A stretch of 64,000 nt of DNA, taken from contig NZ_CP060404.1 in the NCBI RefSeq assembly GCF_014295035.1, forward strand, positions 5,244,501 to 5,308,500, read 5' to 3'. Below the pieces are notes generated by a model. It was not told the origin of the DNA. It searched no databases and saw nothing but the letters and a program-made list of their open reading frames with translations. This document shows, in pieces, positions 9,048-17,707 of the stretch. The stretch's first letter is position 1, and each line of letters starts with the position of its first letter. The position numbers and the translations under genes are program-made. The DNA comes from Streptomyces buecherae. Its GTDB lineage: Bacteria > Actinomycetota > Actinomycetes > Streptomycetales > Streptomycetaceae.

Positions 9048-9764
9048 ATGTTGAAGTTCGAGGACAAGCAACACCTGTCCGGGCTCATCGGTGGCGGGCT
9101 GGCGACTGCCGAGTGGTGCAAGATCGGCCCCCTCCCCAAGCCGCCACCGGACGTCCACGAAGCGGCCGGAAACGGGCCCTTGCGACCGGCCTTTGTGCGC
9201 CCGCTCGGCATCGCGGGATACGTGCTGGCAGCCCCGGTCTGGCTGGTCGTCGGAGTTGCCGGTGCCATAGAGGCGCTGTTCGAGTTGGTCTTCGGAGTCT
9301 TCACCATCAAGAAGAACAGAAGGCTGAACAGGGAAGCTGAGCAGCGAAAGGCCGAGATCGCGGCGCACGGGCTGAACGAGGTGTTCGACGGCGACTGGAA
9401 CGCCGCGGCGGGCCAGTTGCTGCTGCGCTGGTACAGCCAGTCGTCGCACCCGAAACGCCTGGTGCTGATCGCCCCGGGGCGCATCGTGCTGGCGGGCCCG
9501 CCCAAGCGGGTGACGCTCGGAGCACTCGACGAGTCGGACGTCCTGTACGAGATTCCGGGCGACCAGGCCGTCATCGAGGACCCGTTGAACGGCCGGCTGG
9601 ACACCGATAAGTTCCGCATCCGTTTCTCCGACGGCTCGTGGATCGTGTTGGAAGTGACGGATAGGCCGAGCGGTATTCACGCACGGCTCAAGACTATGGC
9701 AGAGAGGGGCGGGGACAACCCCGACGGCTTGCCGGTCGTCGTGGGACCCCGCCCGGCCCCGTAA
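9048..9764 (+). CDS. Unknown membrane-associated protein, paralogue of the 11094 gene
   Basis: This 238-residue protein has one long hydrophobic region at about residues 50-85 and a soluble C-terminal domain. It shares clear blocks with the product of the gene at 11094: EWCKIGPLPKPPPDVHEAAG, then VFDGDW..AAGQ.LLR and a RLV.L.PG.I...GP..RV block, with similar spacing. Neighbours are unknown genes in the same direction, 75 bases downstream of the glycine-zipper-like protein. The start is ATG 9048 with GCAAGGGG about 8 bases upstream. The function is unknown. A cytoplasmic PH-like or immunity-type domain anchored by the hydrophobic hairpin would fit, but that is a guess. Confidence 0.75.
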   Translation: MLKFEDKQHLSGLIGGGLATAEWCKIGPLPKPPPDVHEAAGNGPLRPAFVRPLGIAGYVLAAPVWLVVGVAGAIEALFELVFGVFTIKKNRRLNREAEQRKAEIAAHGLNEVFDGDWNAAAGQLLLRWYSQSSHPKRLVLIAPGRIVLAGPPKRVTLGALDESDVLYEIPGDQAVIEDPLNGRLDTDKFRIRFSDGSWIVLEVTDRPSGIHARLKTMAERGGDNPDGLPVVVGPRPAP

Positions 9765-9808
9765 GAAGGCCCGTAAAAAAGCCTGTAGGAAAGGAAGAAC
9801 GAGTTTTC

Positions 9809-10690
9809 ATGGCTCTCTCACAGGAGGAGGAAGAGCGCGATGCCGTTGACATCCTCGCGCAAGCACGGACGACACTGGCCGAGGGCATCGCTGAGGCGGG
9901 TGGAGGTAATCGGGCCATCCTGCGGCTGACCGACGAGGAACTGGCGGTCATCGACACGGAGCCGATGGATGAGCGGCTGGTGCCATCGCCACACCTGGCG
10001 AAGATGCCCGAGGACCAGCGGGACACCGCGATCGCCACCGCCCTGCGCTCACTCGTCTCGCGCGAACTCATCGAGGTCGCGAACATCGAGGAGATCGACG
10101 AGCTCATTCGCCAGCAGGAGGCCGCCGAGGCGCGCGGCGAGACGCTGAACGAACGGGCCCCCATCGACATCAGGTTGGCCGAGAAAGCCGCCCTCGTGCT
10201 CAGCCTCCGCGGCAGTGCGGAACGGGTGCTCGCCGCGGATCTGACGGCCAGCGACGACACCTCGCACGCCTTCGTCTACATCCACGCGAACGACCTCTTT
10301 CTGGTAGAGCGCGTGACCAGCGGGGGCATGCATTTGTTCACGCTCACCAACGCGCCCGAATCGGCCGCCGAACTGGTGCAGGCGCTCGTGGACCCGTTCG
10401 GCGTCGCGGAAACCGAAGGCCCGGCACAGCAGCTTTCCCCCGATGCGCTGGACCGAGACAGCGTTCCCCGGTCGGTGCGCCGCGTCATCGACACCGCGTT
10501 GGTGGTCGGGCAGCTCATGGTTCTCTCGGATACCGAGGGCGCCCTGGTGACGACCTACGCCACCGGCAAGGAAGTCATGACGGTGACGGTGGACGAGCCG
10601 CACTCGCCGAAGGGAATCGTGGCCCAGACCCTGAGCACCAGGGCGCTGCGCCGGAAGATCATCAAACTGCTGAAATTGCCCAAGGCGTAA
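9809..10690 (+). CDS. Unknown cytoplasmic protein in the WXG100-linked cluster
   Basis: The product has 293 residues with no signal peptide or membrane segment. Its N-terminal half is helical and acidic (ALSQEEEERDAVDILAQA; EIDELIRQQEAAEARGE). The C-terminal half looks like alternating strands and helices (HAFVYIHANDLFLVERVTSG; ALVTTYATGKEVMTVTVDE) and ends in a basic RRKIIKLLKLPKA. The alternation of a short strand block with helix pairs loosely recalls EspG-type chaperones of type VII substrates, but no diagnostic residue supports that. It sits 44 bases after the first paralogue and 30 bases before the WXG100-like gene, so the set is probably one operon. Confidence 0.7.
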   Translation: MALSQEEEERDAVDILAQARTTLAEGIAEAGGGNRAILRLTDEELAVIDTEPMDERLVPSPHLAKMPEDQRDTAIATALRSLVSRELIEVANIEEIDELIRQQEAAEARGETLNERAPIDIRLAEKAALVLSLRGSAERVLAADLTASDDTSHAFVYIHANDLFLVERVTSGGMHLFTLTNAPESAAELVQALVDPFGVAETEGPAQQLSPDALDRDSVPRSVRRVIDTALVVGQLMVLSDTEGALVTTYATGKEVMTVTVDEPHSPKGIVAQTLSTRALRRKIIKLLKLPKA

Positions 10691-10720
10691 GTCACGTGCC
10701 CGCACACGGGGGTGGGAGCC

Positions 10721-10981
10721 ATGAGTAAGGTCTCTGACTGCGAGAAGGACATTCGCGATCTCAAGCGATACGCGGATGAACTGGAGCGCGCGCTCGACGC
10801 CGTGCAGAGGTATTCCGGCGACACCGTATGGCGTGGCCCTGCCGGCGACCGTTTCCGGGCGGACTGGGGAAAGCGGTCCAAGGAAATTCGAGCCGCCCTG
10901 CAGTACGCCAAGGAGGAGATGGAGCGCGTCAAGAAGAAGCTGGAGAAGGAGGAGGCGGAGAAGAAGAAGGAGGACGACTGA
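10721..10981 (+). CDS. WXG100-like small helical protein
   Basis: The product has 86 residues. ATG 10721 was preferred because GTGGGAG precedes it; a GTG nine bases earlier is also in frame. It has two amphipathic helices separated by a turn containing VWRGPAGDRF, a W-x-G motif at about residue 38 followed by a phenylalanine, then a coiled coil and a run of Lys/Glu (EKEEAEKKKEDD). Length and layout fit ESAT-6/WXG100 proteins, which are exported as dimers by type VII (ESX) systems. No ESX ATPase is in the window. It may be the targeting partner for the glycine-zipper-like protein encoded at the head of the cluster. Confidence 0.65.
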   Translation: MSKVSDCEKDIRDLKRYADELERALDAVQRYSGDTVWRGPAGDRFRADWGKRSKEIRAALQYAKEEMERVKKKLEKEEAEKKKEDD

Positions 10982-11093
10982 CCCGCCTGACCGGGTTTCC
11001 GTACGGTCACGCTCGCGGAGGGCGCGGCACTCTCGGACGGGAACGGAAGCTCGGCGGAGGGCACCAAGCGCGGGGGTAGGAATAGGGGGGAAC

Positions 11094-11861
11094 ATGCTGG
11101 ACGAGGAAGACCGCACGCGAGCGAAGGATCTTCTGCGGTACGGGCGCTTCACGGAAGAGCTGCTGCCGAGCCAGGTGGTCGGCGAGTGGTGCAAGCTCGA
11201 CTCCATTCCCAAGCCGCCGCCTGACGTCCACGCGGCGGCGGGCAACGGCCGACTGAGGCCAGGCCACGTGCCGTTGGGTTTCGCACTGCTGATGGTCCTG
11301 GCCGCTCCCCTGTGGGCCGCGGTCCTCGCCTACGCGCTGCTCGAAGGCGCGCTGACGTTGCTGGTCGCGGCCTTCCGCCCGGGGAAGAACCTGAAACGCG
11401 CGCGCGGGTCCTGGCGGGAGTCGAGAGCGGAACGGAAGGCCGTGGCCGAACACGGCCTGGACCGCGTCTTCGACGGCGACTGGGGCGGTGCGGCGGGGCA
11501 GTTCCTGCTGCGGTACTACACGCTCTCCACGCACTCCCAGCGGCTGGTGGTCCTGGTGCCGGGGGCGATCGCCTTTCTCGGCCCGACGGAGCGGGTGGGG
11601 TTCGGTAAGGGCAAGGAGATGCAGGTACTCCAAGTGCTGTCGGCCGACCAGGCGGTGATCGAAGGCCCGCCGGCCGGGCTTCGGACGGCGGGCGTACTCC
11701 GCCTGCGGTTCGCGGACGACACCTGGGTCGTCCTGCGGTCCGACACACCGAGCGACATCCACGCCCTCCTGGAACGTGAACTGCCGAGAGGCAACCCGGA
11801 GGGCTACGCACTACGGCGCGAGGTCAGGTCAGCGCCGCCACCACGCCGCCCGCCCGACTGA
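11094..11861 (+). CDS. Unknown membrane-associated protein, paralogue of the 9048 gene
   Basis: The 255-residue product begins at ATG 11094 directly behind a GGGGGG site; the longer frame upstream is out of keeping with the paralogue. Residues 55-90 are hydrophobic (FALLMVLAAPLWAAVLAYAL), followed by a basic linker. The soluble domain shares VFDGDWGGAAGQFLLRYYT and SDTPSDIHALLE with the 9048 product. Two copies of this family bracket the helical WXG100-like gene, as duplicated immunity or assembly genes would. It is the last gene of the cluster and ends before a strong terminator facing the ABC permease gene. Confidence 0.75.
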   Translation: MLDEEDRTRAKDLLRYGRFTEELLPSQVVGEWCKLDSIPKPPPDVHAAAGNGRLRPGHVPLGFALLMVLAAPLWAAVLAYALLEGALTLLVAAFRPGKNLKRARGSWRESRAERKAVAEHGLDRVFDGDWGGAAGQFLLRYYTLSTHSQRLVVLVPGAIAFLGPTERVGFGKGKEMQVLQVLSADQAVIEGPPAGLRTAGVLRLRFADDTWVVLRSDTPSDIHALLERELPRGNPEGYALRREVRSAPPPRRPPD

Positions 11862-11873
11862 CCGACCGCCCGA

Positions 11874-11902
11874 CCGACCGGTGCCGCGCCCGCACCGGTC
11901 GG
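11874..11902. terminator. Bidirectional hairpin between convergent genes
   Basis: CCGACCGGTGC (11874-11884) and GCACCGGTCGG (11892-11902) form a perfect 11-bp stem with a 7-base loop. It lies between the end of the unknown cluster and the convergent ABC permease gene. Confidence 0.8.
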
Positions 11903-11921
11903 GGCGGCACCGGTCCGCCGC

Positions 11922-13697
11922 TCACCCCTTGCTCACCGCCGCCAAAATCTCCGGCAGCCGGTCGGCCGTCCGGGGAGCGGCCAGGCGGAGGCCGATGTGG
12001 GTGATGGCGTAGGCGTAGGCCGCGCCGATGGGGAGGATGAGCCACAGGAGGCCGTGGTGGTCGGCGACGTGGAGCCAGATGGTCAGGCCCAGGACCGGGG
12101 CGCAGAGCAGGGCGCCGACCAGCATGCCGCCGAGGATGGAGATCCAGGCCAGGCCCGCCTGGCCGGGGACGACGTTCTTGTAGCCGCTGTCCTGGGGGAT
12201 GGAGTACGGGTAGCGGGCCGAGGCGAGGGCGCCCGTGGCCAGCAGCGCGCCGAGCATGGCCAGCGAGAGTCCGAGGACCTCCGGGAAGGCCGCCCAGTCG
12301 CCGAGCAGGGCCGCCGCGCCGATGACCACCAGCGTGACGTACGGCAGTGCCACCAGGACCAGGGCCAGGGCTCGGCCGCGGAGTTCGAGGTAGGCGTCGC
12401 GCGGGGTGCCGATGGTCTGGGCGACCATCCAGAAGGCCGACGAGTCCTGCCCGAACTGGTTGTACATCTGCATGCCGAGCAGCCCGGCCGCCCAGCACGC
12501 CGAGTACACGCTGCCGCCTCCCTGCGCCACCATGACCACCGGCAGCAGCAGCCCGATGCCCAGGGCGGTGGCCCAGCCGGCCTTGGTCTTCGGGTCGCGC
12601 CAGGCGTAGCGCAGCGTCCGCAGCATGACGGTGCCGGTGCGGCCGGCGGGCAGCCAGCGGGCCGGGCCGCGTGCGTCCGTGGGGCGCGTGCGCTCCTGGG
12701 CGACCTGGATCGTGGAGGAGTCAGGGGAGGTCATGAGCGTGCTCAGGGAACGCTGCCAGAACCACACGATGCCGGCCAGGGCCGCGACGGTGAGCCCGAG
12801 TTGCGCGGCGGCCGTCCCGTACGACCCGTCGCCGACCGACCACACCGCGTCCACCGCGGCGGCCGGCGGCACCCAGCGCAGCACGTCCGCCGCCGGCTCC
12901 AAGGCGCCGAGGCCGCCGGCGTCGGAGAGCTTCTGCGTGCCGAGGTTGACGGCCTGCGCGCCCACCGCGATGAACAGGCCGCTCAGCAGCGCCAGGTCGC
13001 GGCCCTTGCGGCTGGTCAGCAGCCGGATGTTGGCGGTCGCGACCATGCGCGCCAGCGCCACGCACACCAGCATCGTCAGCGCCACCGCGAGCACGGCGAC
13101 GGCCGCCGCAGCGGCGCCGTGCGCCACGGCCACCACCGAGCCGACCGCCAGCGCCAGGGTGAACAGCGGGCCGATGCCGATCAGCGAGGACGTCAGGAGC
13201 GCCGCGATCAGCGTGTGGGGCCGCAGCGGCAGCATCACCAGCCGGGTGGCGTCCAGCGTCTCGTCGCCGCCGGGGAAGAACAGCGGCATCACGGCCCAGC
13301 CGAGGGCGAGCACCCCGGTGAGCGTGACGACGAGGGCCGCGGCGTGCTCGTGGCCGCGCAGCGCGATGAGGCCGAGGAGCTGGAGCACGGCGAACAGGCC
13401 GACGAGGACGACCGAGGCGATGTACGCGGCGCGCCGGCCGCTGGACTGCCGTAGCCCGTTGCGCAGCAGCGACAGCTTGAGCGCGGCGAAGACCTGGACG
13501 AGCACGGCGACCGAGGCCGGCGCGGGGGCCGCGAAACCGGACCCGGCGAGCGGGCCTCGCGTTCCTTCACCGCCCGCCGGAGGGAAGGAGGGTCGCGGGG
13601 CGGCGGCAGGCTGTGGCGCAGCGGGCTGCGCCACGGAGGGGCGCGGGAGGGCAGGGTCCCGCGGCTGCCGCGGCTGCTCCGGCGATGGGTGGCTCAT
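11922..13697 (-). CDS. ABC-2 type transporter permease
   Basis: This 591-residue integral membrane protein has about a dozen hydrophobic segments. Its N-terminus is proline/alanine-rich and cytoplasmic (MSHPSPEQPRQPRD). ATG 13697 overlaps the stop of the ATPase gene (ATGA at 13697-13694), and this coupling decides the start over a longer upstream frame. With the ATPase encoded just before it, it should form a one-ATPase, one-permease exporter. The substrate cannot be told from sequence; the permease resembles large ABC-2 exporters of unknown cargo. Loops contain LPLRPHTLIAALLTSSL and a degenerate SPDSSTIQVAQERT region. Confidence 0.85.
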   Translation of the reverse strand: MSHPSPEQPRQPRDPALPRPSVAQPAAPQPAAAPRPSFPPAGGEGTRGPLAGSGFAAPAPASVAVLVQVFAALKLSLLRNGLRQSSGRRAAYIASVVLVGLFAVLQLLGLIALRGHEHAAALVVTLTGVLALGWAVMPLFFPGGDETLDATRLVMLPLRPHTLIAALLTSSLIGIGPLFTLALAVGSVVAVAHGAAAAAVAVLAVALTMLVCVALARMVATANIRLLTSRKGRDLALLSGLFIAVGAQAVNLGTQKLSDAGGLGALEPAADVLRWVPPAAAVDAVWSVGDGSYGTAAAQLGLTVAALAGIVWFWQRSLSTLMTSPDSSTIQVAQERTRPTDARGPARWLPAGRTGTVMLRTLRYAWRDPKTKAGWATALGIGLLLPVVMVAQGGGSVYSACWAAGLLGMQMYNQFGQDSSAFWMVAQTIGTPRDAYLELRGRALALVLVALPYVTLVVIGAAALLGDWAAFPEVLGLSLAMLGALLATGALASARYPYSIPQDSGYKNVVPGQAGLAWISILGGMLVGALLCAPVLGLTIWLHVADHHGLLWLILPIGAAYAYAITHIGLRLAAPRTADRLPEILAAVSKG

Positions 13698-14614
13698 CGG
13701 GCGCCGCCCAACCAGTCGAGGTCGTGGCCCTGCTGGCGGTTCGCGCCCACCAGCTCCAGGAACGCGTCCTGCAACGTGGGCGCGGCGCCCCGTACCTCGG
13801 CCAGCGGGCCGTGGGCGCGGATGGTCGCGCCGGCCATCACCGCGACCCAGTCGCACAGCGACTCCACGAGCTCCATCACGTGGCTGGAGAAGACGACGGT
13901 GGCGCCCGAGGCCGTGTAGCGCTCCAGGACGCCCCGGATGGTCTGCGCGGAGACGGGGTCCACGCCCTCGAACGGCTCGTCCAGGAAGAGCACCTCGGGG
14001 TTGTGCAGCAGCGCCGCCGCGAGCCCGATCTTCTTACGCATGCCGGTCGAGTAGTCGACCACCAGCTTGTGCTGCGCCCCGGCCAGGTCGAGCACGCCCA
14101 GGAGCTGGGTGGCCCGGCTGTCGACCTCGTCGCCGTCCAGGCCGCGCAGCCGACCGGTGTACGCGAGGAGTTCGCGCCCCGACAGCCGCTCGAACAGCCG
14201 CAGCCCCTCGGGGAGCACCCCGATCCGGGCCTTGACGGCGACCGGGTCGCGCCACACGTCGTGCCCGGCGATCTCCACCTGGCCGAGGTCGGGCCGCAGC
14301 AGGCCGGTGATCATCGACAGCGTGGTGGTCTTGCCGGCGCCGTTCGGGCCGACGAGGCCGACGAACTGCCCGGCGGGGAGTTCGAGGTCGATGCCGGCGA
14401 CGGCCACCTGCTCCCCGAACCGCTTCCAGAGCCCGGACACGCGCACCGCGGGTGGCCGCTCGGCGCCCGCGCCCCCCGGCGCCGGCCGTTGCCGGCCGTC
14501 GGCCTCGGCGCCCGTCGGCGCTCCGGTCGCCGCCGTGCCGCCGGTCACCGCCGTGGTGTCGGTAAGCGGTTGCTTCGCCGCCCCCGAGCTGGTGTGCGCT
14601 GCCTCCGATGCCAC
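13694..14614 (-). CDS. ABC transporter ATP-binding protein
   Basis: The 306-residue product starts at GTG 14614. After about 55 low-complexity residues comes the ATPase domain: Walker A GPNGAGKTT at about 89-97, signature-like YSTGMRKKIGLAAAL, Walker B LFLDEPFEGVDP, and the H-loop as VVFSSHVMELVE. It should bind and hydrolyse ATP at the membrane to power the permease encoded downstream, with which it shares an ATGA overlap. The signature reads STGM rather than canonical LSGGQ, as in many ABC-2 exporter ATPases. The low-complexity N-terminus may not be translated if a later start is used. Confidence 0.9.
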   Translation of the reverse strand: MASEAAHTSSGAAKQPLTDTTAVTGGTAATGAPTGAEADGRQRPAPGGAGAERPPAVRVSGLWKRFGEQVAVAGIDLELPAGQFVGLVGPNGAGKTTTLSMITGLLRPDLGQVEIAGHDVWRDPVAVKARIGVLPEGLRLFERLSGRELLAYTGRLRGLDGDEVDSRATQLLGVLDLAGAQHKLVVDYSTGMRKKIGLAAALLHNPEVLFLDEPFEGVDPVSAQTIRGVLERYTASGATVVFSSHVMELVESLCDWVAVMAGATIRAHGPLAEVRGAAPTLQDAFLELVGANRQQGHDLDWLGGAR

Positions 14615-14756
14615 CGATCTCGCCCTCCGCCGTCGCCCGGAGGTCCGTGTCGCCCCCGCGCAGCGTCCACCCTAAGGCCGCGCGCCCGGGGGCGGGGGGG
14701 TCGCACCCGGGCGCGCTGACGGAATGCCCCGACCCGCAGGTCAGGCGCGGTGTCGG

Positions 14757-15434
14757 CTAGCGGCGCCGGGCCACGCTGGCCTCGCGTCCGCACGCGTACG
14801 CCAGGGCGCTCGCCAACTCCTCGACGTCCGGCAGCCAGCGGTTGGCCGACGTGGGCTGCCGTGCCCACAGCACCGGGCCCCGCGAGCCGACCCGCGAGGG
14901 CGGCGCCACCACGTAGTCCCCCTCGCCGCGCGGGACCAGGTCGAGCGCGGCGGGCGGCCAGCCGATCCGCCGGACCAGGTCGAGGACCTTGAGCGCGCCG
15001 CCGGGCAGCACCCAGAACAGCATCCGACGCCCCGGCGTGCAGGCGATGGGGCCGAGCGGCACGCCCATCCGCTCCATGCGGGCCAGCGCCAGGCAGCCGG
15101 CTGACTCGGACACGTCGAGCACATCAAAGGTGCGCCCGGTGGGCAGCAGGATTGACGCCCGCGGGGTCTTCTCCCACATCCGACGCGCGGCGGCGGGGCT
15201 GCCGCTGGCCGCGCCCGCCCAGTCCGCCCGCGCCGGGTGCGCCCCGGGCGCCGGGCAGTCGGCCCGCTGGCACGAGCACCGTTCGCCGCCCTCGACCACC
15301 TGGAGCCAGGTGCCGGGGTGGACATCCCAATGCCGCTCTTCCGCGTACCGCACCGCCGCGTCGAGCAGCGACTCGCCGCGCTGCTGGGGGATCTGCGCAC
15401 TTGCTGTGACGTCCAAGGTCTTCTCCACGCTCAC
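14757..15434 (-). CDS. Bifunctional DNA primase/polymerase-like protein
   Basis: This 225-residue protein resembles the N-terminal prim-pol domain common in actinomycetes. It has a cysteine pair region CSCQRADCPAPGAHP that could bind zinc, then RASILLPTGRTFDVLDVSES, where family members carry catalytic acidic residues. Here the stretch reads DVLDVSE, so two acidic positions remain. It may act in replication or repair, or be an inactive relative, because it lacks a helicase/primase C-terminal partner. GTG 15434 is the start used; GTG 15428 is an alternative. It diverges from the TPR regulator at 15748 across a 313-base gap. Confidence 0.7.
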   Translation of the reverse strand: MSVEKTLDVTASAQIPQQRGESLLDAAVRYAEERHWDVHPGTWLQVVEGGERCSCQRADCPAPGAHPARADWAGAASGSPAAARRMWEKTPRASILLPTGRTFDVLDVSESAGCLALARMERMGVPLGPIACTPGRRMLFWVLPGGALKVLDLVRRIGWPPAALDLVPRGEGDYVVAPPSRVGSRGPVLWARQPTSANRWLPDVEELASALAYACGREASVARRR

Positions 15435-15705
15435 TCAACTACCGCTGTCACCAAGGGTTACGGCTGGGCCGAAGCCGGGGAGGGGAGCATCACTACGGCA
15501 CGCGGGGCGCATGGATGCATGGGTGGGGGCGCGTACGAGGACTCGGCCCGTGTGCGGGTAACCACCTTCCGTGACGGGACACGGTTCGGACCCCGAAGGC
15601 CGCGTGGCCGACGGGCCCGAAGCAGCCGATGGCCGTCGTGCGTGCGCCACGCGGGCACGTGCTGCGTCTCCCGCTCCGCGGGCGGGCAGCGATCGCGAAA
15701 GACCG

Positions 15706-15724
15706 GCGTTCACGAGGTGAACGC
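15706..15724. promoter_or_regulatory. Perfect 19-bp palindrome upstream of the TPR regulator
   Basis: GCGTTCACGAGGTGAACGC has 8-bp arms and a 3-base centre. It ends 23 bases before ATG 15748, where an operator would block initiation. It may be an autoregulatory site of the regulator. The remainder of the 15435-15747 gap holds no gene. Confidence 0.5.
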
Positions 15725-15747
15725 ACCGCAGTAACAGGGGGTACACC

Positions 15748-17133
15748 ATGGCCGCTAGGCCACTCGTGGCGCGGCAACCGAACGAACGGTTGCAGGCGCT
15801 CATCCAGGAAGCGGCCTGCTCCAACGCGGGCCTGGCGCGCCGCGTCAACATGTGCGGCGCCGAGCACGGCCTCGACCTGCGCTACGACAAGACGTCCGTG
15901 GCCCGTTGGCTGCGGGGCCAGCAGCCGCGCGGGCGCGCGCCCGCCGTCATCGCCGAGGCGCTGGGGCGCAAGCTGGGGCGCACGGTCACCATCGACGAGA
16001 TCGGCATGGCGGGCGGCAAGAACCTCGCCTCCGGCGTGGGCCTCCAGTTCTCGCCCACCGTGGTCGGCGCGATCGAGCAGGTCTGCGAGTTGTGGCGGAG
16101 CGACGTGGGTCGGCGCGACTTCCTGAGCGGTTCGACGGTGGCCGCGTCGGCGCTGGTCGAACCCAGCCGGGACTGGTTGATCACCAGCGCCGACCCACAG
16201 GTGGCGCGCACGGCGGGGGCCCGGGTCGGCAAGGCCGACGTGGCGGCCGTCCGGGCCACCACGGAGGCGCTCGTCGCCCTCGACCACCAGTACGGCAGCG
16301 GCCATGTGCGTCCGGTCGTCGTCCACTATCTGAACAGCGTGGTCTCCGGGCTGTTGGCCGGCTCGTACCGGGAGTCGGTGGGCCGCGACCTGTTCGCCGC
16401 CGTCGCCCGGCTCACCGAACTCGCCGGCTACATGGCCGTGGACACCGGCCAACCCGGGCTCGCGCAGCGCTACTACATCCAGGCGCTGCGGCTGGCCCAG
16501 GCCGCGGGCGACCGGGCCTACGGCGGGTACGTCCTGGCCGCGAGCATGAGCCACCTCGCCGCGGCGCTGGGCAACCCGCGCGAGATCGCCCAGTTGGCGC
16601 GGGCCGCGCAGGAGGGGGCGCGGGGGCAGGTCACGCCGCGGGCCCGGGCCATGTTCCACGCGGCGGAGGCCCGCGGACACGCGCTGCTCGGCGACGCCAG
16701 GGCCTGCCAGACCTGTGCCCACCAGGCCACCACCGCCCTGGAACAGGCCGATGCCGCCCCCGACTCCGGCGACGACCCGCCCTGGATCCAGTACTTCGAC
16801 CACGCCTACCTCGCCGACGAACTCGCCCACTGCCACCGCGACCTGGGCCAGGGCGAGGCGGCCGGGCAGCGCGCCAGGGAGGCGGTCGAGGGGCACCCCG
16901 ACGCGCGCGCCAGGCGGCGCGCGATCGGCCTGCTGCTGATGGCCGCGGCGCACGTGCAACAGCGCGAGGTCGAGGAGGCGTGCCAGACCGGGACCCGCGC
17001 CCTGGAACTCCTCGGCCAACTGCGTTCGCACCGCGGCGCGGAGTACCTGGACGACCTCCAGCAGCGGCTCGAACCCTTCCGGGACGAGCCCGTGGTCCGC
17101 GAGTTCAGCGCCCGGCTTGAGGTGGCGGCGTAA
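15748..17133 (+). CDS. TPR-containing transcriptional regulator of Streptomyces type
   Basis: This 461-residue protein has an N-terminal region (about 1-85) that looks like a diverged helix-turn-helix: NERLQALIQEAACSNAGLA, then SVARWLRGQQPRG and ALGRKLGRTVTIDEIG. The remainder is alpha-helical, with alanine-rich tetratricopeptide-like repeats to the end. Proteins with this layout are abundant in streptomycetes, and some (for example NsdA) repress antibiotic production and sporulation. I cannot say which one this is. ATG 15748 follows an AGGGGG site. Upstream lies a perfect palindrome that could be its own operator. Confidence 0.75.
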   Translation: MAARPLVARQPNERLQALIQEAACSNAGLARRVNMCGAEHGLDLRYDKTSVARWLRGQQPRGRAPAVIAEALGRKLGRTVTIDEIGMAGGKNLASGVGLQFSPTVVGAIEQVCELWRSDVGRRDFLSGSTVAASALVEPSRDWLITSADPQVARTAGARVGKADVAAVRATTEALVALDHQYGSGHVRPVVVHYLNSVVSGLLAGSYRESVGRDLFAAVARLTELAGYMAVDTGQPGLAQRYYIQALRLAQAAGDRAYGGYVLAASMSHLAAALGNPREIAQLARAAQEGARGQVTPRARAMFHAAEARGHALLGDARACQTCAHQATTALEQADAAPDSGDDPPWIQYFDHAYLADELAHCHRDLGQGEAAGQRAREAVEGHPDARARRRAIGLLLMAAAHVQQREVEEACQTGTRALELLGQLRSHRGAEYLDDLQQRLEPFRDEPVVREFSARLEVAA

Positions 17134-17707
17134 CGGACCCGGCGACCGGCCGCCGCCCCGCGCCCCGGCGCGCGCCCGGGAGCGACCGGACAGGGGGAGC
17201 AGGGGGAGCGGCCCCCGGCGGGCGGCGCGACACGGCCAGGACCAGCGGAAGCAGCGGTACCAGCGGGACCAGCAGCCGCGCGAGCGGTGGACGGGGGTGA
17301 TGAGCCGGGGCGGAGGGGCCCGGACCCGTGCGGGGAGGGCGCGGCGCCGCACCGGGGGAAGGCGGGGGATGGCGTCGCCGGCACGGGGCCGGCGGGGGCC
17401 CGGCACCGCGCGCGTGCGGGCCCCCGCCGATGTCCGTCGGTGCTGACGGAGACGCCCACGACCTCGGTGACCGTCCCGTCGCGGAGGCCGCCCGGGAGCC
17501 GCGCAACGCCCCTGGCGGCGTGGGCGTTGTGCGGGAGCTTGTGACGGGCTGCGTGGGCTGTCGCGGCCCGCCCCATCCGTACCGGTCCGCGCCCCCGCAG
17601 GCCCCCTACGGGGCGGGCCCGGGAGCGCTGCCCGCGGTCCGCGGGGCGCGGGGACCCGGTAGCGTGACGGGCGGTTCCGTACTTCCGCATAACGCATAGG
17701 AGTCCCG
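17134..17707. other. Gene-poor gap, 574 bases
   Basis: No convincing gene was seen. The first part is purine/GC-rich low-complexity DNA with CAGCGG/ACCAGC runs near 17220-17290. The last 60 bases before GTG 17708 (CGTACTTCCGCATAACGCATAGGAG) are less GC-rich and probably carry the promoter and the AGGAG ribosome-binding site of the next gene. Confidence 0.5.
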
